A stretch of DNA of 64,000 nt. Source: Mycolicibacterium pyrenivorans. Its GTDB lineage: Bacteria > Actinomycetota > Actinomycetes > Mycobacteriales > Mycobacteriaceae. The stretch spans positions 1,715 through 65,714 of the forward strand of contig NZ_JACKSH010000253.1 of assembly GCF_025821625.1 (NCBI RefSeq). The letters are read 5' to 3'. The notes under the pieces are model-generated. The model made no database searches. It was not told the origin of the DNA and was given only the letters and a program-made list of their open reading frames with translations. The translations under genes were made by a program, and so were the position numbers. This document shows positions 24,439-32,906 of this stretch, in pieces. Every line of letters begins with the position of its first letter. The stretch's first letter is position 1.

Positions 24439-25766
24439 GGCTGGGCTCCTGATGCGGCGGGGACCTCACCCGGTGCAGGTACATAGACGGGTGCGGGCGT
24501 CGGTTCCGGTACCGACTCCAGCCCCGGCGGGGCGGGTGCGGGCGCCCCGGGCGGCGGGCCGCCCGGCGGTGGTGCCGGCAGCGGCTCTCGATACGGGTAC
24601 CGGCCCGGTGACTGAACAGGCAGGTTGGGATCGGCGTTGCCGGTGATCGCGTCGGGCAGGGTCAGATGCGGCTCGCCTCCCTGACCCGTTCGCGGGAACG
24701 GCACCGGAAGCGCCGGGGTGCCGGCCTGACCGGTCGGCGGGTCGGTCAACTCCGAGGGCAGCAGCACATTCGGGTCGAGTCCGAGGTCTGAGAACGCGAC
24801 ATCGATGAACGGTTGGACGAACTGACCCGGCAGCAGATTGACGACATACGCTTTGAAAAACGGTCCCGAGGAGATCGACTCGCCAAGAGACATGGCATAG
24901 GTGTTGAGACCTTTCACCGCCAGCTGCAGGCGTTCCTTACGATTGTCGAGAATAGTCAAGACCCCGTTGAGCTTGTCCAGGGCAGGCCGCAACTCCACCC
25001 GGTTCTCGCCGATGAACCCCTTGAGTTGCTGCGCGGCCGCGGAGAGGCTGTACCAAATGTTGTCGAGTGCTGCGCTCTGCGTACGCAACTCGGCAAGCAG
25101 TGCATTGGTCTCCCGCACCAGGCTGACCACCTGGTCGGTCCGCTTGGCGAGCACACCCGTCGCCTTGGCGGCGTTCTGCAGCAGGTTGCGCAGATTGGCG
25201 TCGCGTCGGTTGAGTGTCTGCGCGAAGCGCGCCACACCTTGAACCGCGGACCTCAACTCTTCCGGGGTGTCGGAGAAGGTCTGCGCCAGGGTGGTCAACG
25301 ATTCCGATAGCTGGACGGTGTTCAGGCCGCCGATCGTCGTCGCAAGGTCGCCCACCGCGTCGGGCAGCTGGTAGGGCGACGTCGTCCGGTCCATCGGGAT
25401 GGTCTCGACGAGCGGGTTGTCACCGCGAGGAAGCACCTCGAGCACCTTGGTGCCCAGAAGGCTCTTGGCGATGATCCGGGCCTCGGAGCGTTCCCCGATG
25501 TGAATGTTGTCGGCCACCCAGAACGTCACACGCACCTGTTGGCCGTCGAGTTCGATACTCTTGACCTTTCCGGAGGTGTAACCGGAGACCTCGACGGCGG
25601 CACCGGTGAACAGCCCGCCGGCGTCGGCGAATTCGGCCGAATAATCCGTTCCCTGACTGAAGAACGGCAGCTTCTGATAGTTCAGGGCGGCCATCGTGAT
25701 CGTGGCCACGATGGAGATGCCGATGATCCCGATGAGCACCGGGCTGCGTTCTGAGAACGTCTTCAT
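24435..25766 (-). CDS. mceC: Mce family protein C
   Basis: The 443-residue protein has an anchor SPVLIGIIGISIVATITMAAL and the Mce domain DYSAEFADAGGLFTGAAVEVSGYTSGKVKSIELDGQQVRVTFWV. The final 90 residues are markedly Pro-rich (PAPPPGGPPPGAPAPAPPG), as in other MceC proteins. I start it at ATG 25766, which forms an ATGA overlap with the mceB stop. An in-frame ATG at 25778 is also possible but has GGGAG directly abutting it, too close for normal use. Confidence 0.88.
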   Translation of the reverse strand: MKTFSERSPVLIGIIGISIVATITMAALNYQKLPFFSQGTDYSAEFADAGGLFTGAAVEVSGYTSGKVKSIELDGQQVRVTFWVADNIHIGERSEARIIAKSLLGTKVLEVLPRGDNPLVETIPMDRTTSPYQLPDAVGDLATTIGGLNTVQLSESLTTLAQTFSDTPEELRSAVQGVARFAQTLNRRDANLRNLLQNAAKATGVLAKRTDQVVSLVRETNALLAELRTQSAALDNIWYSLSAAAQQLKGFIGENRVELRPALDKLNGVLTILDNRKERLQLAVKGLNTYAMSLGESISSGPFFKAYVVNLLPGQFVQPFIDVAFSDLGLDPNVLLPSELTDPPTGQAGTPALPVPFPRTGQGGEPHLTLPDAITGNADPNLPVQSPGRYPYREPLPAPPPGGPPPGAPAPAPPGLESVPEPTPAPVYVPAPGEVPAASGAQP

Positions 25767-26788
25767 TTCGGTGCGCATCTCCCTGTGCTCTGGCCGGCAA
25801 CCTTGATGTACACCGGCTGGCCCCCTTTCCCGTTGAGCTTGAGCACCAAGTCGCACAGGTAGAAGCTGAAGAAGTCGCCGTACATCGCCTGGCGGTTCAG
25901 GGCCCGGTACTTGTCTGGCAGCTCATTGATGAAGCGGTCAAGGTATTCGTGGTCGGCCACCGCGATTCCCGCCGCCCGGTCGAGTTCCTGAACCACCTTG
26001 CGGAACGGCGCCCTGGTCTGCGACATCAGATCGGCAAACGACCCGGCACCGGCGTCGACGTAGGCAACTGCATCGGAGAGGTCGCTCCTACGGTCTGAAA
26101 GCCCCTGCACCAGTTCCGATAACGACGTCACCGCGTTGTCGAACCTCTCGGTCTGGCCACCCAGCGAGCCCAGCACGACGTTGAGGTTGTCGACTACCTC
26201 CCCGATCAGCACATCGCGGTCGGCCAGGGTATTGGTCACCGCGGCGGCCTGATTCAGGAACGAGCCGATCGTCGGCCCCTGTCCCTGGAACGCCTCGATC
26301 AACTGTGCGGTCAACTCGTTGACCTGGGCGGGGTCCAGCGCCCGGAAAAGCGGACGAAATCCACCGATCAACGTATCCAGATCCAATGCGGACTCGGTGC
26401 GGGTCATAGGAATCGTGCCACCTGGTTTGAGCGTCTGAAGCGACCCGGCGCCCTCCAAAAGAGCGAGAAAACGGTTGCCGATCAGGTCGTCGTAGCGAAT
26501 CGCCGCGCGAGATCCTTCAGTGAGAGAGACGGTTTCGTCGGCCGAGAACTCGACCGTCACCGTCGCGTCCCGGTTGACCGTAATCGTCTGGACTTTGCCG
26601 ACCTCGACACCGGCGATCCTGACGATGTCACCCTCGCGCAGGCCGGAGACGTTGACGAACTGGGCGAGGTAGTTCTTGCCTTCCCCGAACCGGACCTGCC
26701 CGAACACGGCCACCAAGAGGAACGCACCGAGGGCGCACACGGTCAGGAAGATTCCCAGGCGCACCCCAGCGGCCTTCAGTTCCTTCAC
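25763..26788 (-). CDS. mceB: Mce family protein B
   Basis: A 341-residue subunit beginning at GTG 26788, with GGGAGA six bases upstream; the longer frame to 26911 has no site and encodes Arg-rich sequence that overlaps mceA. Residues 10-30 (LGIFLTVCALGAFLLVAVFG) are the anchor, then the Mce domain YLAQFVNVSGLREGDIVRIAGVEVGKVQTITVNRDATVTVEFS. The C-terminal DFFSFYLCDLVLKLNGKGGQPVYIKVAGQSTGRC is the usual MceB ending. Thirty-four bases separate it from mceA, the second-widest gap within the operon region. Confidence 0.9.
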   Translation of the reverse strand: MKELKAAGVRLGIFLTVCALGAFLLVAVFGQVRFGEGKNYLAQFVNVSGLREGDIVRIAGVEVGKVQTITVNRDATVTVEFSADETVSLTEGSRAAIRYDDLIGNRFLALLEGAGSLQTLKPGGTIPMTRTESALDLDTLIGGFRPLFRALDPAQVNELTAQLIEAFQGQGPTIGSFLNQAAAVTNTLADRDVLIGEVVDNLNVVLGSLGGQTERFDNAVTSLSELVQGLSDRRSDLSDAVAYVDAGAGSFADLMSQTRAPFRKVVQELDRAAGIAVADHEYLDRFINELPDKYRALNRQAMYGDFFSFYLCDLVLKLNGKGGQPVYIKVAGQSTGRCAPK

Positions 26789-26822
26789 AGCGAAATCTCC
26801 CGATTCGGTCCTTCGTCGGCGC

Positions 26823-28196
26823 TCACGGTGGTGTCTGCCCATTGGTGGTGGGTCTGGCCGGCCCCGGTTCTGCCTGCGCCGGCGCGACGCCCGGCCACAG
26901 CGGCACGCCACCGGGCCCGTACAGCGGTGCGCCGTAGGGCGGCGCTCCCGGATACGGGACCGGTCCGATCGCCGGTCCCGGGATGCACTGGCGGACGCTG
27001 GGCGCCTCTGGGACCGCGCGCGTCGCCGGGAGCCAGTTGGCGTAACAGGGATGCCCGATGCCGGGGTTGGGTCGAATATCCACGCCCCTCCCCCACCCGG
27101 TGTTGGTCACCAGCTGGCGCACCGGAAAGTTCTTCGCAACGTCGGGCAATGATCCGCAGCCCGGCTTCCCGCCCGGTCCGCCCTTGGCGCCGACGATCGG
27201 CAGATGTTCCGGATACGAGTAGGGGTCGTTGCCGAGCAGCAGAGCGACGTCGAAGTGCAGCGTTCGGCCGTCGGTCCCGCCGAACGCCGAATACCCGCCG
27301 TTTTCCAGGTTGAACTGCATGCCCTGCAGCATGCAGGCATATGTGGGGCTGTATTTGTTCAGCAAGTCCGCGGTGGGCTCGAGGAGGTCGGCGGACGCGA
27401 CCAGATTGTCCTTGGTGTTGGCGAGCAGGTTGGTCCCGGAGTCCGCGAACCCGAGGACGTTGAGCAGCAAATTGTCCAGTGAGGCCGAATGATCCACGAG
27501 AGTGGTGCTGGTGGTGCTGGCGGCGTCGAGGACGGTGAGAATGTCGTCGGCCGCGGCGGCGTAGGTGTCGTTGAAATTCTTGAATGAGCGCCAGTCCTGA
27601 CGAATGATCTCGCTGCGGTCGTTGAGCGCTGTCAAGACCTGATTGAGATCGGTGGTCGCCTGACCCATCCGCTCACCTTGCCCGCGCACCGCGTCGGCCA
27701 CCGCGGAGAGCACCGCGTTCAGCTTCGCCGGATCGATCATCTCGAGTAGGTCGGCGACATTCTCGAACACGGTGTTCACCTCTGTGGTGACATTCCTGCT
27801 CTGCACAACCGCGCCGGCAGCGAGCCGTTCTTTGCTCGGTTGCTTCGGCGCGACCAGCTCCACGAACTTCGCGCCGAACGCGGTGGTCACGTTGATCTCC
27901 GCCTCGACGTTGGCTGGGATGTACTGGATCTGATCGGGATCTATCTCCAGGATCAACCTGGCCCCGTGCTGGCCCGCGCCGATGTGGCTGACCCGGCCGA
28001 CCTGGACACCGCGCATTTTCACCTTCGCGTTGGTCTCCATGATGAGACCGGATCGTTCGGACGTCAGCGTCACCGGCACCGAAGACACGAAAGTGCCGGC
28101 AAAAATCGCTGAGGTGACGACGATGAACATGGCAGTAGCCGCGCACAGCATCAGTGCCCACCAGCGGGGGTGAAAACGTCGTTCACGGGTATCCAT
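26823..28196 (-). CDS. mceA: Mce family protein A
   Basis: A 457-residue subunit: anchor WWALMLCAATAMFIVVTSAIFAG (about 12-34), Mce domain VPVTLTSERSGLIMETNAKVKMRGVQVGRVSHIGAGQHGARLILEI, then a helical region with TLNDRSEIIRQDWRSFKNFNDTYAAAADDIL, a family-typical segment. Five cysteines lie in the C-terminal part, and the end is Pro/Gly-rich (GAPPYGAPLYGPGGVPLWPG). ATG 28196 lies three bases after the yrbEB stop. The operon order yrbEA, yrbEB, A-F is standard. Which mce class (1-9) it belongs to cannot be judged by eye. Confidence 0.9.
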   Translation of the reverse strand: MDTRERRFHPRWWALMLCAATAMFIVVTSAIFAGTFVSSVPVTLTSERSGLIMETNAKVKMRGVQVGRVSHIGAGQHGARLILEIDPDQIQYIPANVEAEINVTTAFGAKFVELVAPKQPSKERLAAGAVVQSRNVTTEVNTVFENVADLLEMIDPAKLNAVLSAVADAVRGQGERMGQATTDLNQVLTALNDRSEIIRQDWRSFKNFNDTYAAAADDILTVLDAASTTSTTLVDHSASLDNLLLNVLGFADSGTNLLANTKDNLVASADLLEPTADLLNKYSPTYACMLQGMQFNLENGGYSAFGGTDGRTLHFDVALLLGNDPYSYPEHLPIVGAKGGPGGKPGCGSLPDVAKNFPVRQLVTNTGWGRGVDIRPNPGIGHPCYANWLPATRAVPEAPSVRQCIPGPAIGPVPYPGAPPYGAPLYGPGGVPLWPGVAPAQAEPGPARPTTNGQTPP

Positions 28197-28199
28197 CCG

Positions 28200-29051
28200 C
28201 TACCCCGCCAGATTGAAATTGCCGGACTGGCCATAGACGGCAAGCGATATGAATATGATCTCGACGGCCGCGACCACCATCGAAGTCCGCACGGCCCGGC
28301 CCACTGCCTCGCCGACCCCGGCCGGCCCGCCGGACGCGGTGTACCCGTAGTAGGTGTGCACCAGCATGATCACCACCGCGATCGCCACCACCTGAAAGAA
28401 CGACCAGATCAGATCGGTGGGATTGAGAAAAGTGTTGAAGTAGTGGTCATACACGCCTGACCCCTGGCCGTAGATCAAGGTCGTGCCGGTGCGGGCCGCC
28501 AGGAAGGCCATCATGACCGCCACGCAGTACAGCGGGATAACGACGATCACGCCGGCGATGACCCGGGTGGAGGCGAGGTACGTCACGCTGCGTATGCCGA
28601 TGACCTCGAGCGCGTCGATCTCCTCGTTGATTCGCATCGCACCCAGTTGGGCTGTTGCACCGGCGCCGATGGTTGCCGACAGTGCCACTGCCGTGGTTCC
28701 CGGCACGATGAGCCGGACGTTGAAGAACGCCGACGCGAAGCCAGTCAGCGCTTCGAACCCGACGGATGCCAACTGGTTGTACCCCTGCACCGCCACCAAG
28801 GCCCCAGTCGTGATGGTGAGGAAGCCCACGATCGCCACTGTGCCACCGACGACCGCGAGTGCTCCTGCGCCCAAACCCATTTGCGCGATGAGCCGGTAGA
28901 GCTCGGTGCGGTAACTGACGACCGCATCGGGAATCGAAGATACCGTCTTGGCGTAGAAGTACGCCTGCTCACCGATTTGATTCCAGCCGCCGGACAAGCT
29001 TTCGGATACGCGGCGAAGCCGCGGATTGGGCTTGCTCGGAACCGCAGTCAT
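28200..29051 (-). CDS. yrbEB: YrbE/MlaE-type permease B of the Mce transporter
   Basis: A 283-residue integral membrane protein of the MlaE permease family. After a soluble N-terminus, hydrophobic segments run through LGAGALAVVGGTVAIVGFLTITTGALVAV, LIVPGTTAVALSATIGAGATAQLGAM, VIAGVIVVIPLYCVAVMMAFLA, LIWSFFQVVAIAVVIMLV and SMVVAAVEIIFISLAVY. The family's coupling motif is INEEIDALEVIGIRSVTYLASTRV, which in this family contacts the ATPase (MceG). No ATPase gene is in the window, as usual for mycobacterial mce operons. It is nine bases after yrbEA. Confidence 0.92.
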   Translation of the reverse strand: MTAVPSKPNPRLRRVSESLSGGWNQIGEQAYFYAKTVSSIPDAVVSYRTELYRLIAQMGLGAGALAVVGGTVAIVGFLTITTGALVAVQGYNQLASVGFEALTGFASAFFNVRLIVPGTTAVALSATIGAGATAQLGAMRINEEIDALEVIGIRSVTYLASTRVIAGVIVVIPLYCVAVMMAFLAARTGTTLIYGQGSGVYDHYFNTFLNPTDLIWSFFQVVAIAVVIMLVHTYYGYTASGGPAGVGEAVGRAVRTSMVVAAVEIIFISLAVYGQSGNFNLAG

Positions 29052-29060
29052 CGCGTCATC

Positions 29061-29831
29061 TCATTGCACCGTGAACTGGATACCGACCGCGGTCACGATG
29101 ACGTTGATCGCGAACAACACCATGAAGGTGAACACCACGGTTTCGTTGACCGCGTTGCCGACACCGGCCGGACCACCGCCGACCGAGATTCCCTTGTAGC
29201 AGGCGATAAGGCCTGCAGACATCCCGAACAGGGTGGCCTTCACCAGCGACACGATGACGTCGGAGACCCCGGTGAGCAGCGTCAGTCCCGCGATGAACGC
29301 ACCCGCCGAGACGTTCTGGATGAACACGGTGAAGAAGAATGCGCCGACCAAGCCCACCAGGATGACCGTCGCGGAGAGAGCCAGAGCCACCGTCGTGGCT
29401 GCCAACACACGGGGAACGACAAGCGCTTGGATCGGGTTGATGCCCATCACCCGCATGGCATCGAGTTCTTCTCGAATGGTCCGTGCGCCGAGATCGGCGC
29501 ACATGGCGGTGGCACCGGCTCCGGAGACCACCAGGACGGTGACGATCGGCCCGATCTGGTTCACGGTGCCGATCGCGGCGCCCGTGCCGGAGAAGTCCGC
29601 TGCCCCGAATTCGGTGAGCAGAATGTTGAACGTGAAGACCAGCAGCACTGAGTAGGGCATCGTCAGCATCAGGGCCGGCAGCACGGACACTCGTGCCACG
29701 AACCACGACTGGAACACGTACTCGCGCCATGCAAACGGCGGCTTGAACATCTGAACGAAGGTGTCCAGCGACATCGCGAAGAACTCGCCGACACCGCGCA
29801 GCGGCTTGGTGGCGGAGGTTGCCAGTGTCAC
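29061..29831 (-). CDS. yrbEA: YrbE/MlaE-type permease A of the Mce transporter
   Basis: First gene of the mce operon, 256 residues. Membrane segments include SVLPALMLTMPYSVLLVFTFNILL, VLAATTVALALSATVILVGLVGAFFFTVFI and VVFTFMVLFAINVIVTAVGI. The coupling motif reads TIREELDAMRVMGINPIQALVVPRV. YrbEA and YrbEB form the membrane channel that works with the Mce needle. I start it at GTG 29831; the frame is open to 29915 but that extra sequence is Arg/Pro-rich and unlike YrbE. A weak GGGG lies upstream, so the start is the least certain in the operon. Confidence 0.88.
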   Translation of the reverse strand: MTLATSATKPLRGVGEFFAMSLDTFVQMFKPPFAWREYVFQSWFVARVSVLPALMLTMPYSVLLVFTFNILLTEFGAADFSGTGAAIGTVNQIGPIVTVLVVSGAGATAMCADLGARTIREELDAMRVMGINPIQALVVPRVLAATTVALALSATVILVGLVGAFFFTVFIQNVSAGAFIAGLTLLTGVSDVIVSLVKATLFGMSAGLIACYKGISVGGGPAGVGNAVNETVVFTFMVLFAINVIVTAVGIQFTVQ

Positions 29832-30389
29832 GACCGCACACCCCTGTGACCGGTAACCCGTCGATGGCGGCGGACCCGCGCTGCGGATGCGAGGGCAGCC
29901 GCGATCCCGGCGCACAGGCAGTCACCTTCGACGCAAGTCATAAGGGGAAACGCTATCGACGCGGGCCACAGCGCAACAGCGCCACTATGGGGGATAAACA
30001 TGCCCCTTCGGAGTCACTCGGCCCCCTCCACACCCACCCGGGCTGGTTTGCTGTCATCGGCATTCGAGGTGCGGTGAGGTCGGGATCCCTCGAAGGCGGG
30101 ACCGGATTATCGCCATGAGGATCGGTGGACGGCCCTGGTCACATCCGGCTGAGCGCCGATCGTCCATGCCCGAGACATCCCGCACCACAGCAGAACATGC
30201 CCGTCTTCAGCGGCGTCTAGATGACCGAGACCACGGTGTCCTCGGCGAGCGGGACTACGCGCTGGACCCGCGGAGGTACCAACCGTTGACGCTTTCTCGA
30301 CGGTGAAGCGCAACGGGAGAACGCCGTCGTGGAGATGGTGGCCCAGCGAGGGCAGCCACCAAGTTCGGGCCGGGTGACACCGACTGCCG
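29832..30389. other. Intergenic region upstream of the mce operon
   Basis: About 560 bases lie between the mce operon and the MaoC gene. Small open frames (for example 30115-30306 plus, 30107-30313 minus) show no family signature or ribosome site. The region must hold the mce promoter, but I cannot pick a convincing one. No regulator gene sits here, although many mce operons have an adjacent one. Confidence 0.5.
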
Positions 30390-30848
30390 TCAGAAGACGT
30401 ACCGTCCGATCATCTCTGCCACCGCAGCCGGCCGGTCACTGGCGTCCAGCTCGACGGTGTGACGGACCGTCAGATGCACAGTGGCATCGTCAATTCGGGA
30501 CGCGTCGAGCAGATGCGAGCGCACCCGCAGTCGCGAGCCCACTCGCACCGGCTCGATGAAGCGCACCTTGCCGAACCCGTAATTGATTCCCATTCTGGCG
30601 TTTTCGACGACGAAGCACTGCTTGCTCAGATCCGGGATCAGCGACAGCGTCAGCAGGCCGTGCGCAATGGCGGTGCCATAGGGGCTCTCCCGCTCGGCCC
30701 GCTGCGGGTCGACGTGGATCCATTGCCGGTCACCGGTCGCCTCGGCGAAGCTGTCGATGCGCGGCTGATCCACCGTCAGAAAGTCGCTGACCCCCAGCTC
30801 GGTGCCGACGGCGGCGGCGGCGTCGTCGATCGAGGCAATGACCCTCAC
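30390..30848 (-). CDS. MaoC-like (R)-specific enoyl-CoA hydratase
   Basis: A 152-residue hot-dog-fold protein. The hydratase-2 motif is clear: FAEATGDRQWIHVDPQRAERESPYGTAIAHGLLTLSLIPDL, in which the Asp and His act on the enoyl-CoA. GTG 30848 is used; the frame to 30947 adds Arg-rich sequence without homology. It is the last gene of the minus-strand operon that starts with the BadI-like gene at 33701, 22 bases after the SDR. It likely hydrates an enoyl-CoA after ring opening or dehydrogenation. The substrate is an inference from neighbours. Confidence 0.82.
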   Translation of the reverse strand: MRVIASIDDAAAAVGTELGVSDFLTVDQPRIDSFAEATGDRQWIHVDPQRAERESPYGTAIAHGLLTLSLIPDLSKQCFVVENARMGINYGFGKVRFIEPVRVGSRLRVRSHLLDASRIDDATVHLTVRHTVELDASDRPAAVAEMIGRYVF

Positions 30849-30870
30849 AGCGGGAACCTTTCGTCCTGTC

Positions 30871-31770
30871 TCAGACGGTTCGAGCAGCTTTGGCCGCCGC
30901 CGAGGCGGCCGTGCTGTGCTGTCGTGCCTGCGCCCAATCCTCGTCACTCATCGCGGTCAGCGCAGCGAACGTGTTCGGCCCGGCTAGGCGTTGGCCGCCG
31001 TCCATGGCGATGGTCTCTCCGGTCAGATAGTCGCACGCGTCGGAGAAGGCGAAGATGGTCAGGTTCGCCAGTTCGTCGATGGTGCCGGCACGTCCCATCG
31101 GAATTTGGTCGACCTGGGTCGCGCCGGCCGAGCTTTCGTCGGTGGGATTGAGCATCTCCCAGGCATATTCGGTGGGGATCGGTCCGGGTGCCAGCGCGTT
31201 GAGCCGGATCCCGTAGCGGCCCCACTCGACAGCCAGGGACATTGTCATGGCGTGTACGGCGGCCTTGGCCATGGCCGAGGGCACGACGAACGCCGACCCA
31301 CTCCACACCCAGGTGGTCAAGTTGGACAGCACCGATCCCGGCAGTCCCTGCGCGATCCAACGTTTCCCGATCGCCAGAGTGGTGTTGAACGATCCGGTCA
31401 TCACCGTCGACGTGACGGCTTCGAACGCACGCGGGCTCAGCGTCGCGGTCGGCGCGATGAAGTTGGCCGCCGCGTTGTTCAGCAGACCGGTCAACGGGCC
31501 GTGCTGAGTCCAGATCTCGTCGACCGCCGCCGAAACTGCCTCGTAATCACGAACGTTCACCGCCTGATAGTGTGCCGAGCCGGGATGGCCGGCCGAGATC
31601 TCCGCGACGGCCTCGGCCAGCACGGCCTCGCGGCGACCCCAGATGTGCACCTGCGCGCCGTGCGCCACCAATCGGGCCGCCACACCTCGGCCGAGGCCGG
31701 TACCGCCGCCGGTGATCAGAATCCGTTTGTCGGCCAGGGCATCCGGTGTGTAGATGCTTCGCGTGCTCAT
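30871..31770 (-). CDS. SDR oxidoreductase resembling 2,4-dienoyl-CoA reductase
   Basis: The 299-residue SDR has the cofactor loop ILITGGGTGLGRGVAARL and LLNNAAANFIAP. At the active site it reads SAFVVPSAMAKAAVHAMTMSLAVEWGRYGIRLNALAPGPI, so the usual Tyr of YxxxK is Ser. Animal mitochondrial 2,4-dienoyl-CoA reductase has the same SAxAK arrangement and the similar VEWGRYGIR...PGPI run, and it uses a different tyrosine. An NADPH-dependent reduction of an unsaturated acyl-CoA is therefore more likely than alcohol oxidation. Its start overlaps the stop of the acyl-CoA dehydrogenase gene by four bases. Confidence 0.8.
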   Translation of the reverse strand: MSTRSIYTPDALADKRILITGGGTGLGRGVAARLVAHGAQVHIWGRREAVLAEAVAEISAGHPGSAHYQAVNVRDYEAVSAAVDEIWTQHGPLTGLLNNAAANFIAPTATLSPRAFEAVTSTVMTGSFNTTLAIGKRWIAQGLPGSVLSNLTTWVWSGSAFVVPSAMAKAAVHAMTMSLAVEWGRYGIRLNALAPGPIPTEYAWEMLNPTDESSAGATQVDQIPMGRAGTIDELANLTIFAFSDACDYLTGETIAMDGGQRLAGPNTFAALTAMSDEDWAQARQHSTAASAAAKAARTV

Positions 31771-32900
31771 AGCCCCAGGCTCTTCCCGATGATGTCACGC
31801 TGAACCTCATTGGCTCCGCCATAGATCGGGGGAGCCAGCGCCTTGCGCACCTGCAGCTCCATCCCATACTCGACGGTGTAACCGTTGCCGCCCATCAGCT
31901 GCACGCCTTCCAAGGCGGCGAGCTTGGCGACCTCGGTGCACTTCATCTTGGCGATCGATCCTTCGCGGGCCAGCTGGTCCTCGAGGCCGGCGTCGATCTG
32001 GGCCGCGACCTGGTAGACGTAGGCGCGGCAGCAGTCGATCTCGGCGACGAGGTCGGCGAGGCGGTGCCGGACGGCCTGGAAGGTTCCGATCGAGCGACCG
32101 AACTGTTCGCGCTGTTTGACATAGGCGATGGTGTCCTCCAGCGAGCGCCGCGCAGCTCCGATGGACATCGCCGCGATGATCAGCCGCTCCACGTTCAGAC
32201 CGCGCATCAGCCGGTGCCAGGCGTCGCCAACTCCGCCGACGACGTTCGCGGCAGGGACGGCCACGTCGGTGAAGAAGACTTCGTTGACGGTGTGGCCGTC
32301 CATCGTGATGATCGGCTTGATGTCCAGTCCGGGTGTGTCGGTGGTCAAGTAGAGCAGGGTGAGGCCCTGGTGCTTACTGCCCTCGGTGGACGTGCGGGTC
32401 AGCACCAGCATGTGATCGGCCAGATGGGCGGCGGTGATCCAAGTCTTCTGACCGTTGATGAGGAACCGGTCGCCGTCGCGGACAGCTCGGGTGCGAACCG
32501 AGCCGAGGTCGGAGCCGGCCCCGGGCTCGGAGAGCGCGATCGCCTCGAACCGCCCGCTGCACAGGTTGTTCAGCACCTCTTTCTTCTGTTCCTCGGTGCC
32601 ATGGCGCAGGTACGTCTGGGCCGCCGTGAGCCCGGTCCCGTAGGCGTGGATCGGCGCGAGCCCGCGGGCGGTCTCCTCGAGGAAGATGCACTCCTCGACC
32701 ATGCCGGCTCCCCCGCCGCCGTACTCCGCCGGAAGCGACACCCCCAGCCATCCCAGATCGGCCAGTCGTGACAGCAGTTCGGGGCTGTTGGAAAGCCGAC
32801 CACCGTCGGTCAGCTCCGAACGCTGTCCCGCGGTGGCGCAGCGTTCGGCACAGAACTGTTCGATCGCGCGTGCGAAATCGGTTTGCTCAGCGGTGAACAC
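31767..32900 (-). CDS. Acyl-CoA dehydrogenase in the BadI-type operon
   Basis: A complete 377-residue acyl-CoA dehydrogenase: ALSEPGAGSDLGSVRTRAVRDGDRFLINGQKTWITAAHLADHM binds FAD, REQFGRSIGTFQAVRHRLADL and LEGVQLMGGNGYTVEYGMELQVRKALAPPIYGGANEVQRDIIGKSLGL close the fold. The catalytic base of short- and medium-chain enzymes is expected in the YGGANEVQRDII area. The GTG start is six bases after the BadI-like gene. In alicyclic acid pathways such an enzyme (AliB in Rhodopseudomonas) desaturates cyclohexanecarboxyl-CoA, but after ring opening a linear dicarboxyl-CoA could also be its substrate. Confidence 0.87.
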   Translation of the reverse strand: MFTAEQTDFARAIEQFCAERCATAGQRSELTDGGRLSNSPELLSRLADLGWLGVSLPAEYGGGGAGMVEECIFLEETARGLAPIHAYGTGLTAAQTYLRHGTEEQKKEVLNNLCSGRFEAIALSEPGAGSDLGSVRTRAVRDGDRFLINGQKTWITAAHLADHMLVLTRTSTEGSKHQGLTLLYLTTDTPGLDIKPIITMDGHTVNEVFFTDVAVPAANVVGGVGDAWHRLMRGLNVERLIIAAMSIGAARRSLEDTIAYVKQREQFGRSIGTFQAVRHRLADLVAEIDCCRAYVYQVAAQIDAGLEDQLAREGSIAKMKCTEVAKLAALEGVQLMGGNGYTVEYGMELQVRKALAPPIYGGANEVQRDIIGKSLGL

Positions 32901-32906
32901 GTTTAC

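Noticed and set aside
30107..30313. Small overlapping frames in the gap upstream of the mce operon
   Set aside because: No ribosome site, no recognisable domain, and both strands are equally open.
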